Below are positions 41,288 through 48,810 of a stretch of 64,000 bases of DNA, piece by piece. The notes below the pieces were generated by a model that was given only the letters and a program-made list of their open reading frames with translations, did not search any database and was not told where the DNA came from. Within the stretch, counting starts at the first letter, position 1, and every line of letters starts with the position of its first letter. The position numbers and the translations under genes were made by a program. The DNA comes from CAZQFV01 sp964592645. GTDB taxonomy: Bacteria; Chloroflexota; Chloroflexia; DTKN01. The stretch lies in contig CAZQFV010000004.1 of assembly GCA_964592645.1 (NCBI GenBank), forward strand, positions 150,056 through 214,055, written 5' to 3'.

Positions 41288-42805
41288 ATGCCAACAGAAG
41301 ATAAAGTGCAACTCGTCGTCTTGGACCTGGACACGTTCAGCGGCAGTGAGCGCTTTATGGAGGCCACCAAGGCCGGTGCCTCGTTCAGCAAGGGGCTGCG
41401 CGCCTATCTGAACGCCAAGTATCCCGAGGCCGCCGCGGAGTTTCGCCTGGCCCAGATCGCCGCTTACGTCGAAGGGGACGAGAGCATCGTCACCGATCGC
41501 GACCGGGCCATCATCTACCTGTACATCGGCAACGCCCTGGCGATCCAGGAGGAATGGGAAGGGTCCCTGCGCGAGTACCTGAACGCGGTACAGAACGACT
41601 CCACGCTGGCCGAAGCCCACTACAACTTTGGCGTGGCCCTGGCCGCCCAGGGCGAGATACAGAAGGCCATCAACGCCTTCAAGGAGGCGTTGAAGCACAA
41701 CCCGGACCTCTACGAGGCCAAGTTTGCCCTGGGCCGCTGCTACCAGGCCCTGGACAACCCCGGCGCGGCCTATATCTTTTACACCGCGGCCCACGACTGC
41801 CGGCCGGACGCTGCCGAGCCGCTCTACTACATCGGCCTGATGCACCAGGCCCACGGCGCCCACGAGCTGGCCCAGAAGTGCTTCACCGAGGCCCTGCGCG
41901 TGGAGCCCACCTTCCAGATGGCCCCCGGGGTCGCCGATCGGGTGGAGGCGCGCACCGAGCATGAGGTTGTCGAGTGGTACTACCGCCTGGGCGAGGACCT
42001 CAAGGTGCAGGGCTACCCGGAAGAGGCCGAGCGCATCTATCGCGCCCTGCTGGAATGGAAGCCCAGCGAGGACCGCGCCCACTACCTCCTGGGCAACCTG
42101 CTGGCCCGGCAGAAACGTTGGAAGGAGGCCCTCAAGGAGTATCGGCTGGTCGGCCCCAAGGTGGAAGAGTATGTCGCCGCCTGTGTCAAGATGAGCCATG
42201 TCTTTCGCCTGTTGAAACAGCCCCAGATCTCTTACCAGATCCTCTACCGCTGCGCCCAGACCCGCCCGCAATCGGCCGACGTATTCCAGGAGCTGGGCAA
42301 GGTCCTCGCCGCCCTGGGGCGAATGAACCAGGCGCTAAAGTGCTTGCAGCGGGCCGTGCAGCTGGACGCGCGCAACCCGCAGCTCCTGTACCTGCTGGGC
42401 CGCGTGTACATGGCCATGAACAATGAAAACCTGGCCATCTCGGCCTGGAAAAAGGCGCTGGACCTGGCCCCTCAGTTGGTCAGCCTGCGCTACGACATGG
42501 GCGTGATGCACCTGAAACGGGGCCGCTATCGCCAAGCCATCCAAGAGTTCCAGAACGTGCTCAAGCAGTGGCCCGAGGACATGGAGACCCACTACCTGTT
42601 GGGGCTGGCTTATAAAGAAGCCGGGGATCCGGCCCAGGCCATCCCGCGTTTCGAGCGGGTCGTACAGGCCAACCCCCAGCACGCCCAGGCCCTCTACTAC
42701 CTGGGCGCCTGCCACCTGCAACTGGGCAACAGTACCGTGGGCATGACCTATCTGCAGCAGTACGACCGCCTGCTGCGCGCTACGACGAGTGTACTGGAGT
42801 ACTGA
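41288..42805 (+). CDS. Large soluble TPR-repeat protein
   Basis: The 505-residue protein consists almost entirely of TPR helical pairs, with clear units such as AEAHYNFGVALAAQGEIQKA, LYEAKFALGRCYQALDNPGA, PQLLYLLGRVYMAMNNENLA and METHYLLGLAYKEAGDPAQA. No signal peptide, membrane helix or catalytic domain is present, so it should be a cytoplasmic scaffold. It has its own promoter, an AGAGG ribosome site, and its stop overlaps the start of the anti-sigma kinase gene (TGATG). This coupling suggests that the TPR protein binds the kinase or its target, but the partner is not known. Confidence 0.85.
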   Translation: MPTEDKVQLVVLDLDTFSGSERFMEATKAGASFSKGLRAYLNAKYPEAAAEFRLAQIAAYVEGDESIVTDRDRAIIYLYIGNALAIQEEWEGSLREYLNAVQNDSTLAEAHYNFGVALAAQGEIQKAINAFKEALKHNPDLYEAKFALGRCYQALDNPGAAYIFYTAAHDCRPDAAEPLYYIGLMHQAHGAHELAQKCFTEALRVEPTFQMAPGVADRVEARTEHEVVEWYYRLGEDLKVQGYPEEAERIYRALLEWKPSEDRAHYLLGNLLARQKRWKEALKEYRLVGPKVEEYVAACVKMSHVFRLLKQPQISYQILYRCAQTRPQSADVFQELGKVLAALGRMNQALKCLQRAVQLDARNPQLLYLLGRVYMAMNNENLAISAWKKALDLAPQLVSLRYDMGVMHLKRGRYRQAIQEFQNVLKQWPEDMETHYLLGLAYKEAGDPAQAIPRFERVVQANPQHAQALYYLGACHLQLGNSTVGMTYLQQYDRLLRATTSVLEY

Positions 42806-43266
42806 TGAAAAAGAACGTGAACCGGGTAGAGATGCGCATCCCCTCCGACCTGGTCTTTGAACGGGTGGTCCGCGCCGCCGCCGAAGAGATCGGGAAGCAG
42901 ATGGGGTTCTCGGAGGAGCGGGTCGCCGACCTGACGCTGGCCGTCAGCGAAGCGGTGACCAACGCCATTGAACATGGAAATCGCCTCCAGCAGGAGATCA
43001 ACGTGGGGGTGATCTTTTGCATGAACGGGGAAGACCTGGAGATCCGCGTGATCGACCAGGGAGAGACAAAAGAGCCGCCGGAAGTGCGCCGTTGTACCAT
43101 CAGCGAGGATTCGATTGAGCGGGGGGAGATGCGCGGCCTGGGGCTCTACCTGATCCACCAGTTGGTGGACCGCGTCGAGTTCAGCTCCGGTGAGGAGGGC
43201 AACACCTTTACCATGTGGCTGCACATGACGCCCGTAGCCCGGCCGATTGAGGAGGAAGCGCAATGA
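42805..43266 (+). CDS. RsbW/SpoIIAB-like anti-sigma serine kinase
   Basis: The 153-residue protein is a GHKL-fold kinase of the anti-sigma factor type. The N box has E49 and N53 (LAVSEAVTNAIEHG) and the G box is RGLGLYLIHQ. Such proteins bind a sigma factor or other target and phosphorylate the STAS antagonist. Both neighbours are coupled: the start overlaps the TPR gene (TGATG) and the stop overlaps the STAS gene (ATGA). No sigma factor gene is present in the cluster, so the target may be elsewhere or be a different protein. Confidence 0.9.
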   Translation: MKKNVNRVEMRIPSDLVFERVVRAAAEEIGKQMGFSEERVADLTLAVSEAVTNAIEHGNRLQQEINVGVIFCMNGEDLEIRVIDQGETKEPPEVRRCTISEDSIERGEMRGLGLYLIHQLVDRVEFSSGEEGNTFTMWLHMTPVARPIEEEAQ

Positions 43267-43580
43267 TCCAGATGGAAGATCGTGGCAATGTGGCCATCGT
43301 CCATATCCAGACCCCCAGCATCGACGCCGTCTCGGCCCGGGAGATCGAAGAGTACTGCGGACGCAGCCGCAAGACAACCGTCCTCGATTTCGCCGAAGTG
43401 GCGTTCATCAACTCGGCCGGCATCTCTGGGCTGCTCAAGTTCATCGTCGCCGCTCGCAAACGAGGGCACCTGGTATACGCCATCCATGTCAGCCCTCACC
43501 ACCGCAAAATATTCAAGATGGTGGAGCTTTCGCGGTTCATGCCGATCGTCGAGGACAACGAACTGATCCAATTGCAGTGA
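43263..43580 (+). CDS. STAS-domain anti-sigma factor antagonist (RsbV/SpoIIAA-like)
   Basis: The 105-residue protein is a lone STAS domain. The phosphorylation loop reads FINSAGISGL; S51 aligns with the phosphorylated Ser58 of SpoIIAA, and is conserved. In the unphosphorylated form such proteins bind the anti-sigma kinase and free its target; the phosphatase encoded upstream would regenerate that form. ATG 43263 overlaps the kinase stop and follows GAGGAAGCGC. It is the last gene of the chemosensory/partner-switch locus and is followed by a strong terminator. Confidence 0.92.
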   Translation: MIQMEDRGNVAIVHIQTPSIDAVSAREIEEYCGRSRKTTVLDFAEVAFINSAGISGLLKFIVAARKRGHLVYAIHVSPHHRKIFKMVELSRFMPIVEDNELIQLQ

Positions 43581-43601
43581 GACGCCAGGCGTAAGGAATA
43601 G

Positions 43602-43640
43602 AGTTTGGCCTTTTGTCGAAAAAGGCCAAACTTTGTTTTA
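43602..43640 (+). terminator. Intrinsic terminator of the chemosensory/partner-switch locus
   Basis: A perfect 13-bp stem (43602-43614, AGTTTGGCCTTTT, with 43620-43632) closes a five-base loop and is followed by TTGTTTTA. It is the clearest rho-independent terminator in the window and lies 21 bases after the STAS gene. Confidence 0.92.
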
Positions 43641-43670
43641 CGCCCACCGATCAAGGTTTTGCATCCCACT

Positions 43671-44657
43671 ATGCCCGGCCTGCAGATTGGCTCATTGTGC
43701 ATCGCCCCCCCCTTGGCCCTGGCCCCCATGGCCGGCATGACGCACTCGGCCTTTCGCCGCCTGATCCGCGGGCTGGGCGGCTGTGGGCTGACCGTCACCG
43801 AGATGATCAGCGCCGCCGCCTTTTCGCCCAAGGCGCTGCGCTCCCACCAGATGCTCCACTTTCATCCCCAAGAGCATCCCATCGCCGCGCAGATCTCGGG
43901 CCATGACCCCGAGCGGATGGCAGCGGCCGCCCGCGTGGCCCAGGAGAGCGGCGTGGACATTGTGGACATCAACGCCGGCTGCCCGGTGCGCCAGGTCACG
44001 GGCAGCGGCTCCGGGGCCGCCCTGCTGCGCGACCTGGACCGGCTGGAAGCGATCCTGCGGGCGGTGCGCCGGGCCGTGGACATCCCCCTGACGCTCAAGT
44101 ATCGCTCCGGGTGGGACGCGCGGAACATCGTCGCCACCGAGGTTGCCCGGCTCGCCGCCGCCAGCGGGTGCGATGCCATCACCCTGCACCCGCGCACCCG
44201 CGACCAGATGTACGCCGGCCGGGCCGACTGGTCGCTGATCGCCGCCGTCGTCCAGGCCGTGCGCATCCCGGTGTGGGCCAGCGGCGACGTCCGCACGGTG
44301 GTCGACGCGCAGCGCTGCTTCACCGAGACGGGCTGCGCCGGCCTGATGATCGGCCGCGGCGCCCTGGCCAATCCCTGGCTCCTGGCGCAGATCGCCGCAG
44401 CCCTGGGTGGGGAGCCGGGTCCCACACCGACCCCTGCCGACCGCTACCGACTGCTCTGCTCCTACATCGGCCTGCTCCAGGAAGACTTTGCCACGGAAGC
44501 AGGGATGTTGGGCAAGATCAAGTACCTGGTCAACAAGCTGCACCTGGGCACGGCCGGGAGCGCCGCCTTCCGCCAGCGGGTGATGCACAGCCACACCGTA
44601 GCCGAGGCCCGCCGGGCCATCGTCGAGCACTTTGCGCCCTACCTGGAGGCCCCGTAA
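43671..44657 (+). CDS. dusB: tRNA-dihydrouridine synthase, DusB type
   Basis: The 328-residue FMN enzyme reduces uridine to dihydrouridine in tRNA using NADPH. Family motifs: LAPMAGMTHSAFR at the FMN site, the catalytic Cys C104 in DINAGCPVRQV, TLKYRSGWD, ITLHPRTRDQMYAG, and the FMN phosphate loop SGDVRT...MIGRGALANPW. ATG 43671 is chosen because an earlier in-frame start would sit in the terminator; the ribosome site is weak (CAAGG). It stands alone between the signalling locus and a broken permease gene. Confidence 0.92.
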   Translation: MPGLQIGSLCIAPPLALAPMAGMTHSAFRRLIRGLGGCGLTVTEMISAAAFSPKALRSHQMLHFHPQEHPIAAQISGHDPERMAAAARVAQESGVDIVDINAGCPVRQVTGSGSGAALLRDLDRLEAILRAVRRAVDIPLTLKYRSGWDARNIVATEVARLAAASGCDAITLHPRTRDQMYAGRADWSLIAAVVQAVRIPVWASGDVRTVVDAQRCFTETGCAGLMIGRGALANPWLLAQIAAALGGEPGPTPTPADRYRLLCSYIGLLQEDFATEAGMLGKIKYLVNKLHLGTAGSAAFRQRVMHSHTVAEARRAIVEHFAPYLEAP

Positions 44658-44734
44658 GGGGAGCGGGGAAAGATCGATGAGCGCCTGGCCGTCGAAGCCG
44701 AAAGGATGAGCAAGCGCTTCCCACCCCGCTGCAG

Positions 44735-45178
44735 GTGCTGGCCTACCTGGCGGTCGGCGGGCTGGTCTTTGGGGCGCCCATGGGGCGGGCCAACGTCGGC
44801 GTCGCCCTGCTGGCGCTGCTGCTCTCCCTGTTGGCCTTCAGCGGGCTGGGCATTATCTCGGCCAGCATCATCCTGGTGACCAAGCGCGGCGACCCGGTCA
44901 CCTTCCTCCTGGCCAGCCTCTCGACCCTCCTGGGCGGCGTGTACTACCCGGTGGCCGTGCTGCCGGCATGGCTGCAGGCGTTGGCGGCGCTGCGCCCTCT
45001 GACACACGCGCTGCGGGCCCTGCGCCTGGCGCTCCTGGAAGGGGCCGGCCTCGCCGAGGTCGCACCCAACCTGGCGATGCTGGCGCTCTTTGCGCTGGTT
45101 GTCCTGCCTGGGGGAGTCTGGGCCTTTCGGTGGGCCCTGCGGCGGGCGCGGAGCGATGGCACGCTGACGCAGTACTAG
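44735..45178 (+). pseudogene. 5'-truncated ABC-2 type transporter permease
   Basis: The frame encodes 147 residues with about four membrane helices matching the C-terminal half of ABC-2 permeases (VALLALLLSLLAFSGLGIIS, LLGGVYYPVAVLPAWLQALA, TQY end). Normal members have 250-280 residues. The frame is open back to a TGA at 44678-44680, but the upstream part has no ribosome site or homologous sequence, and dusB ends 77 bases before. No ATPase partner is nearby. It is most likely a remnant; a functional short protein cannot be excluded. Confidence 0.6.
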
Positions 45179-45200
45179 GGGGGGGAAGCGCCCCTCGTCC

Positions 45201-45791
45201 CTACTCTCCGATCAACACATCCACTCGCTGCCACAGCCGGCGGATGCCCTCGCGCAGGCGCTCGGGCCGCAGGTAGAGGTCCTCCCGCAGCCGCGACAGG
45301 TCCCGCTGCAGGTCGGCGATGGTGTCTTGGAACGACTCGCCGGCGAAACGGCCGGCCTGCTCCAGCGTGGCGCGGACGGCGATCAGTTCGCGCTCCACCT
45401 GTTTCATGTCGTCGGAATCCAGGTAGCTTTCGGCGCGCAGCAGCTCCACGGAGGCCTTGAGCATCTGCTCGCGGAAGTAGATGCGCTGCAGGGCCTCCTG
45501 GATGCGCTGGTCGTCGAAGGAGAGCGGCACCGGCGTGGCCGTCGGGGACAGGACCACCGTGCCCGAGACGGTCGGCGAGGGCGTGGGGGTAGGGGCGGGG
45601 GTAGCGGCGGGCCGCGGCGTAGAGGTCGCCGTGGGCGCCGGGGTCGGGGCGGGCGACGGCACCGGGGTCGGGCGGAGGTAACGGTGGTAAACCTCCTGTA
45701 CGCCCAGGTCGATGCCGGCGACGAGGATCACGAGTAACACGATGCCGGGGATGACATGCCAAGGACGAAGCCGAAACGGACTGCTGCTCAC
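45201..45791 (-). CDS. Single-pass membrane protein with Pro/Thr linker and coiled coil
   Basis: The 196-residue protein has one N-terminal membrane helix (about 13-32), a long low-complexity linker of repeated Pro, Thr and Ala (about 40-90), and a C-terminal helical coiled coil (about 95-196) rich in Arg, Glu and Leu. No family is recognised. The start is placed at GTG 45791 because GGAGTGATGG precedes it; another GTG at 45806 is possible. It lies downstream of the ANTAR regulator on the same strand, 90 bases away, and converges on the truncated permease. Confidence 0.65.
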   Translation of the reverse strand: MSSSPFRLRPWHVIPGIVLLVILVAGIDLGVQEVYHRYLRPTPVPSPAPTPAPTATSTPRPAATPAPTPTPSPTVSGTVVLSPTATPVPLSFDDQRIQEALQRIYFREQMLKASVELLRAESYLDSDDMKQVERELIAVRATLEQAGRFAGESFQDTIADLQRDLSRLREDLYLRPERLREGIRRLWQRVDVLIGE

Positions 45792-45881
45792 CCCATCACT
45801 CCACACGGATTCGGGTCATGGATACCCGGATTTAGGAGGAGCAAGGTCCAAACCGGGGCATCCGTGGCCAGAACCGGTGTC

Positions 45882-46463
45882 CTAGCGCTGGGCTTCCTGG
45901 GCCAACAGGATAGCCGAGGCGACCTCACGCATAGGCCGGCGCGTGTTCATGCTGATCTGCTGGATGCGGCGAAACGCCTCGGCCTCGCTCATCCCCTGGG
46001 TATCCATCAGGACACCCTTGGCCCGCTCCACCAGCTTGCGCGTCTCCAGCGCCTCGCGCAGGCTCTCGACTTCGCGGCGCAACTGCTCGAACTCGCGAAA
46101 GCGGGCCAGGGCGATCTCGATGGCCGGCAGCAGCTCGGCCTCGCGGAACGGCTTGACCAAGTAGGCCACCACGCCGGCATCGCGGGCGCCGTCGATCAAC
46201 TCCTGCTGGCTGTAGGCGGTCAGCAGGAGCACCGGGGCGATCTGCTCCTCGGTGAGGACCTTGGCCGCGCTGACCCCATCCAGGCCGGGCATCTTGATGT
46301 CCATGATAACCAGGTCTGGGCGCAGCTCGCGCGCCAGGTGCATGGCGCTCACCCCGTCCCCCGCTTCGCCGACCACCAGGTAGCCCAGGTGTGTCAGCAT
46401 CTCCTTCAGGTCCATCCGAATGATCGATTCATCGTCGGCGATGACAATCCGTGTCTGCGCCAC
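45882..46463 (-). CDS. ANTAR-domain response regulator (AmiR/NasR-type antiterminator)
   Basis: The 193-residue protein has a receiver domain (acid pair in IVIADDES, phospho-acceptor Asp in VIMDIKMPGLDG, Lys in LVKPF) and a C-terminal ANTAR RNA-binding domain (LVERAKGVLMDTQGMSEAEAFRRI). ANTAR proteins bind paired hexaloop hairpins in leaders and prevent termination when phosphorylated. The start is GTG 46463, preceded by GGAGGTTCC; the longer frame would read through the tRNA gene. No histidine kinase is adjacent. The upstream neighbour is tRNA-Pro on the same strand, 53 bases away, with no terminator seen between. Confidence 0.9.
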   Translation of the reverse strand: MAQTRIVIADDESIIRMDLKEMLTHLGYLVVGEAGDGVSAMHLARELRPDLVIMDIKMPGLDGVSAAKVLTEEQIAPVLLLTAYSQQELIDGARDAGVVAYLVKPFREAELLPAIEIALARFREFEQLRREVESLREALETRKLVERAKGVLMDTQGMSEAEAFRRIQQISMNTRRPMREVASAILLAQEAQR

Positions 46464-46516
46464 CGGAACCTCCACGGCACTGTGGACTGGCCATTGCAGG
46501 ATAGCCAAATAAAAGG

Positions 46517-46590
46517 TCGGGGCGGCCCGATTTGAACGGGCGACCACCTGAACCCCATTCAGGTGCGCTACCAGTCTGCGCTACGCCCCG
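46517..46590 (-). tRNA. tRNA-Pro (anticodon GGG)
   Basis: The minus strand folds as a 74-base tRNA: acceptor stem CGGGGCG/CGCCCCG, D arm with AGACTGGTA, anticodon stem CCTGA/TCAGG with loop ATGGGGT (anticodon GGG, reading CCC and CCU), and T arm GCCCG-TTCAAAT-CGGGC. The 3' CCA is not encoded. A strong promoter lies just upstream. Confidence 0.95.
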
Positions 46591-46598
46591 ACAACACG

Positions 46599-46627
46599 AT
46601 TATACCAGAAAGAATGCCCCCGTGCAA
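46599..46627 (-). promoter_or_regulatory. Sigma-70 promoter of the tRNA-Pro gene
   Basis: On the minus strand TTGCAC (46627-46622), a 17-base spacer and TATAAT (46604-46599). Transcription would begin about two bases before the mature 5' end of the tRNA or slightly upstream, and may continue into the ANTAR regulator. Confidence 0.85.
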
Positions 46628-46635
46628 GTGAAGCG

Positions 46636-46699
46636 CAGGGACAAGGTTCAAGGGCCTCGGCTGGAGCGCCTGCGCCTTGGCCCCTGCCCCTTGTCCCTG
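46636..46699 (-). terminator. Long imperfect hairpin after the ribosomal operon
   Basis: An 11-bp perfect outer stem (46636-46646, CAGGGACAAGG, with 46689-46699) encloses a GC-rich region that can fold further (AAGGGCC/GGCC-type pairs). It lies 43 bases after the rpsI stop and just before the tRNA promoter, so it is a candidate end point for ribosomal transcripts. No U-tract is present. Confidence 0.5.
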
Positions 46700-46741
46700 A
46701 TGGGCCATCTCCAGGCCGCGAGCAACGGCCGGGGACGGCGC

Positions 46742-47140
46742 CTAGCGCTTGGTGTAGGTCGGGCGCTTGCGGGCGCGCTTCAGGCCGGGCTTCTTGCGTT
46801 CCTTGACGCGCGGGTCGCGGGTGAGCATGCCGGCCTTTTTCAACAAGGGGCGCAGGTTGGCATCCATCTGCACCAGGGCCCGGGCCAGGCCGAAGCGCAC
46901 GGCGCCGGCCTGCCCCGAATCGCCGCCGCCGACAACCTGGACGGTGACGTTCAGTTGTTTCTCCAAATTGGTCAGGCGCAGCGGCTCCATGACCAGTTTC
47001 TCATAGAGCAGGCGGGCGCCAAAGTGTTCTCGCAACGAACGGCCGTTGATCAGGATCTCGCCCTGGCCCTCGGGGTAGACGCGCACCCGGGCCACGGATG
47101 TCTTGCGCCGGCCAGTTCCCTGAAAGTAACGAGTCTCCAT
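46742..47140 (-). CDS. rpsI: 30S ribosomal protein S9
   Basis: The 132-residue protein matches uS9 throughout: GTGRRKTSVARVRV, the GGGDSGQAGAVRFGLARAL core and the basic tail RARKRPTYTKR that reaches towards the P-site tRNA. It is the last gene of the long minus-strand ribosomal operon and follows rplM by 15 bases, the standard rplM-rpsI pair. Confidence 0.97.
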   Translation of the reverse strand: METRYFQGTGRRKTSVARVRVYPEGQGEILINGRSLREHFGARLLYEKLVMEPLRLTNLEKQLNVTVQVVGGGDSGQAGAVRFGLARALVQMDANLRPLLKKAGMLTRDPRVKERKKPGLKRARKRPTYTKR

Positions 47141-47155
47141 AACTTCTGCTCCTCC

Positions 47156-47584
47156 TTATATCTCCAGCGGCTGGGGCTGCTGGGCCTGGTGCGGATGGTC
47201 GGGGCCGCGATAGATCTTGAGTTTGCGCAGCATAGCCCGCCCCAGGCGGTTGCGCGGCAACATCCCTCTGACGGCGAAGCGGATCACGCGTTCGGGGTGG
47301 CCGGCGAGCATGCGCTCGAAGGAGACCTCCCGCAGCCCCCCCATGTAGCCGGTGTGGTGGTAGTAGACCTTTTGCTGGCGCTTGCGGCCCGTCAGCTCCA
47401 CCTTGTCCGCATTCACCACGACAACGAAATCGCCGTTGTCCAACGAAGGGCTAAAGTTCGCCTTGTGTTTCCCGCGCAGGATGGTCGCGATGCGGGTGGC
47501 CAGCCGGCCCAGGGTATGCCCTGCCGCGTCCACGACGTACCAGTCCCGCTGAACTTCAGCCGCCTTGAGTACATAGGTCCTCAT
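47156..47584 (-). CDS. rplM: 50S ribosomal protein L13
   Basis: The 142-residue uL13 has RDWYVVDAAGHTLGRLAT near the N terminus, GDFVVVVNADKVELTG and VRGMLPRNRLGRAML. The ATG at 47584 begins MRTYVLKA. The open frame upstream belongs to the antisense of truA and is not used. It sits between truA and rpsI. Confidence 0.97.
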   Translation of the reverse strand: MRTYVLKAAEVQRDWYVVDAAGHTLGRLATRIATILRGKHKANFSPSLDNGDFVVVVNADKVELTGRKRQQKVYYHHTGYMGGLREVSFERMLAGHPERVIRFAVRGMLPRNRLGRAMLRKLKIYRGPDHPHQAQQPQPLEI

Positions 47585-47637
47585 GCTCGCATCTCCTCGT
47601 TCATCACGCCAATGCTCCATGCCGTCCACGGCCCAAC

Positions 47638-48396
47638 TCACAGCCCCCCGTCGTACTCCACCCGCACCAGGCAGAGCCCTTGCGGGGGAGCCGGAGGGCC
47701 CACCCGCCGGCGGTCCCGGGACTGCCAGGCCGAGCGAAACTCCGCCAAGGAGATCCTCCCCTGGCCCAGCCGGACGAGCTCGCCGACGATATTGCGTACC
47801 ATGTGGCGCAGAAAGCTCTCCGCCGCCATCTCCACATAGAACCACGGCGGCGTGGCCCAGCAGTGTGCCGCCAGGACCCGGCGCACCGTCGTCCGCGGCG
47901 CGCAATCCCCTTGCGCCGGCCCCCCGGCGAAGGCGGCAAAGTCGTGTTCCCCGACCAGCAACTCCAGGCCGGACGCCAGCGCCGCCAGGTCGAGAGGCCC
48001 GCCCACCTGCCAGGCAAAGTGCCGCGCCAGGGGCGATCGAACCTCCGCGTTGTAAAGGGTGTAGCGGTACACCCGCCGCCGCGCATCGAAGCGCGCATGG
48101 AACGTTTCCGCTACTTCCTGCGCCCGCAGGACCGCTAGGTCCGGCGGGAGCAGCGCATTGAGCCCGCGCACGAAAGTGGCCGGCGGCAGGAGCGAAGCGG
48201 TATGAAAGTTGGCCCGCTGGCCCCGGGCATGTACGCCGGCATCGGTACGGCCGGCCAACGTCACCCGGGTCTGCTGCTGCGTCAGGCCGGCCAACGCCCG
48301 CTCGAGTTCCCCCTGGACCGTCCGTCCCGTGGACTGGAACTGCGCCCCCAGGAAAGCGGTGCCATCGTATTCCAGGTCCAACAGGATGTTGCGCAT
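47638..48396 (-). CDS. truA: tRNA pseudouridine(38-40) synthase
   Basis: The 252-residue enzyme isomerises uridines 38-40 in the tRNA anticodon stem. The catalytic Asp is in LAGRTDAGVHARGQ; RHMVRNIVGELVRLGQG and GLCLVRVEYDGG are family signatures. It follows rplQ by 36 bases, the common alpha-operon tail order rplQ-truA-rplM-rpsI. Confidence 0.95.
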   Translation of the reverse strand: MRNILLDLEYDGTAFLGAQFQSTGRTVQGELERALAGLTQQQTRVTLAGRTDAGVHARGQRANFHTASLLPPATFVRGLNALLPPDLAVLRAQEVAETFHARFDARRRVYRYTLYNAEVRSPLARHFAWQVGGPLDLAALASGLELLVGEHDFAAFAGGPAQGDCAPRTTVRRVLAAHCWATPPWFYVEMAAESFLRHMVRNIVGELVRLGQGRISLAEFRSAWQSRDRRRVGPPAPPQGLCLVRVEYDGGL

Positions 48397-48432
48397 ACCA
48401 CAAACTGCGATGGGCGCCCGGGTGACCGGGGC

Positions 48433-48789
48433 CTACGACCCCACCAGCTCGATCCGCACCATCATCGCCGCGTCGCCCTGGCGAGGGCCGATGCGCACGA
48501 TGCGCGTGTAACCGCCCGTGCGGTCCTTGAGGCCGGGGGCCACCTCGACAAACAGCTTCTCCACGACCCGCGCGCTGGGCAGCTTGCTCATCGCCAGCCG
48601 CCGCCGGGCTGGGTTGTCTTCCTTGGCCAGGGTGATCAGCCGCTCCACCTGCGGCTGGATGGCCTTGGCTTTGGCCTCTGTCGTCATCATCTTGCCGTTC
48701 CAGAGCAGCGCAGCGACCAGGCTGCGGAAGAGAGCCCGCCGCTGCCCCGAGTTCCGGTTCAACTTCCGTCCAGATTTGCGATGCCGCAT
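48433..48789 (-). CDS. rplQ: 50S ribosomal protein L17
   Basis: The 118-residue bL17 begins MRHRKSGRKLNRNSGQRRAL and contains LVAALLWNGKMMTTEAKAK, the conserved core helix. It ends with VRIELVGS. It lies 21 bases after rpoA, as in most alpha operons. Confidence 0.97.
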   Translation of the reverse strand: MRHRKSGRKLNRNSGQRRALFRSLVAALLWNGKMMTTEAKAKAIQPQVERLITLAKEDNPARRRLAMSKLPSARVVEKLFVEVAPGLKDRTGGYTRIVRIGPRQGDAAMMVRIELVGS

Positions 48790-48810
48790 CGTCCGTACTC
48801 CAATGGCCTG

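Noticed and set aside
43605..43670. Earlier in-frame start of dusB within the terminator
   Set aside because: The extension would translate the intrinsic terminator hairpin and is not conserved-looking; ATG 43671 matches the family N terminus.
45541..45680. Repetitive GGCG/GGGT-rich stretch that looks like a tandem repeat array
   Set aside because: It codes, on the minus strand, for the Pro/Thr/Ala linker of the membrane coiled-coil protein; codon-level low complexity explains it.
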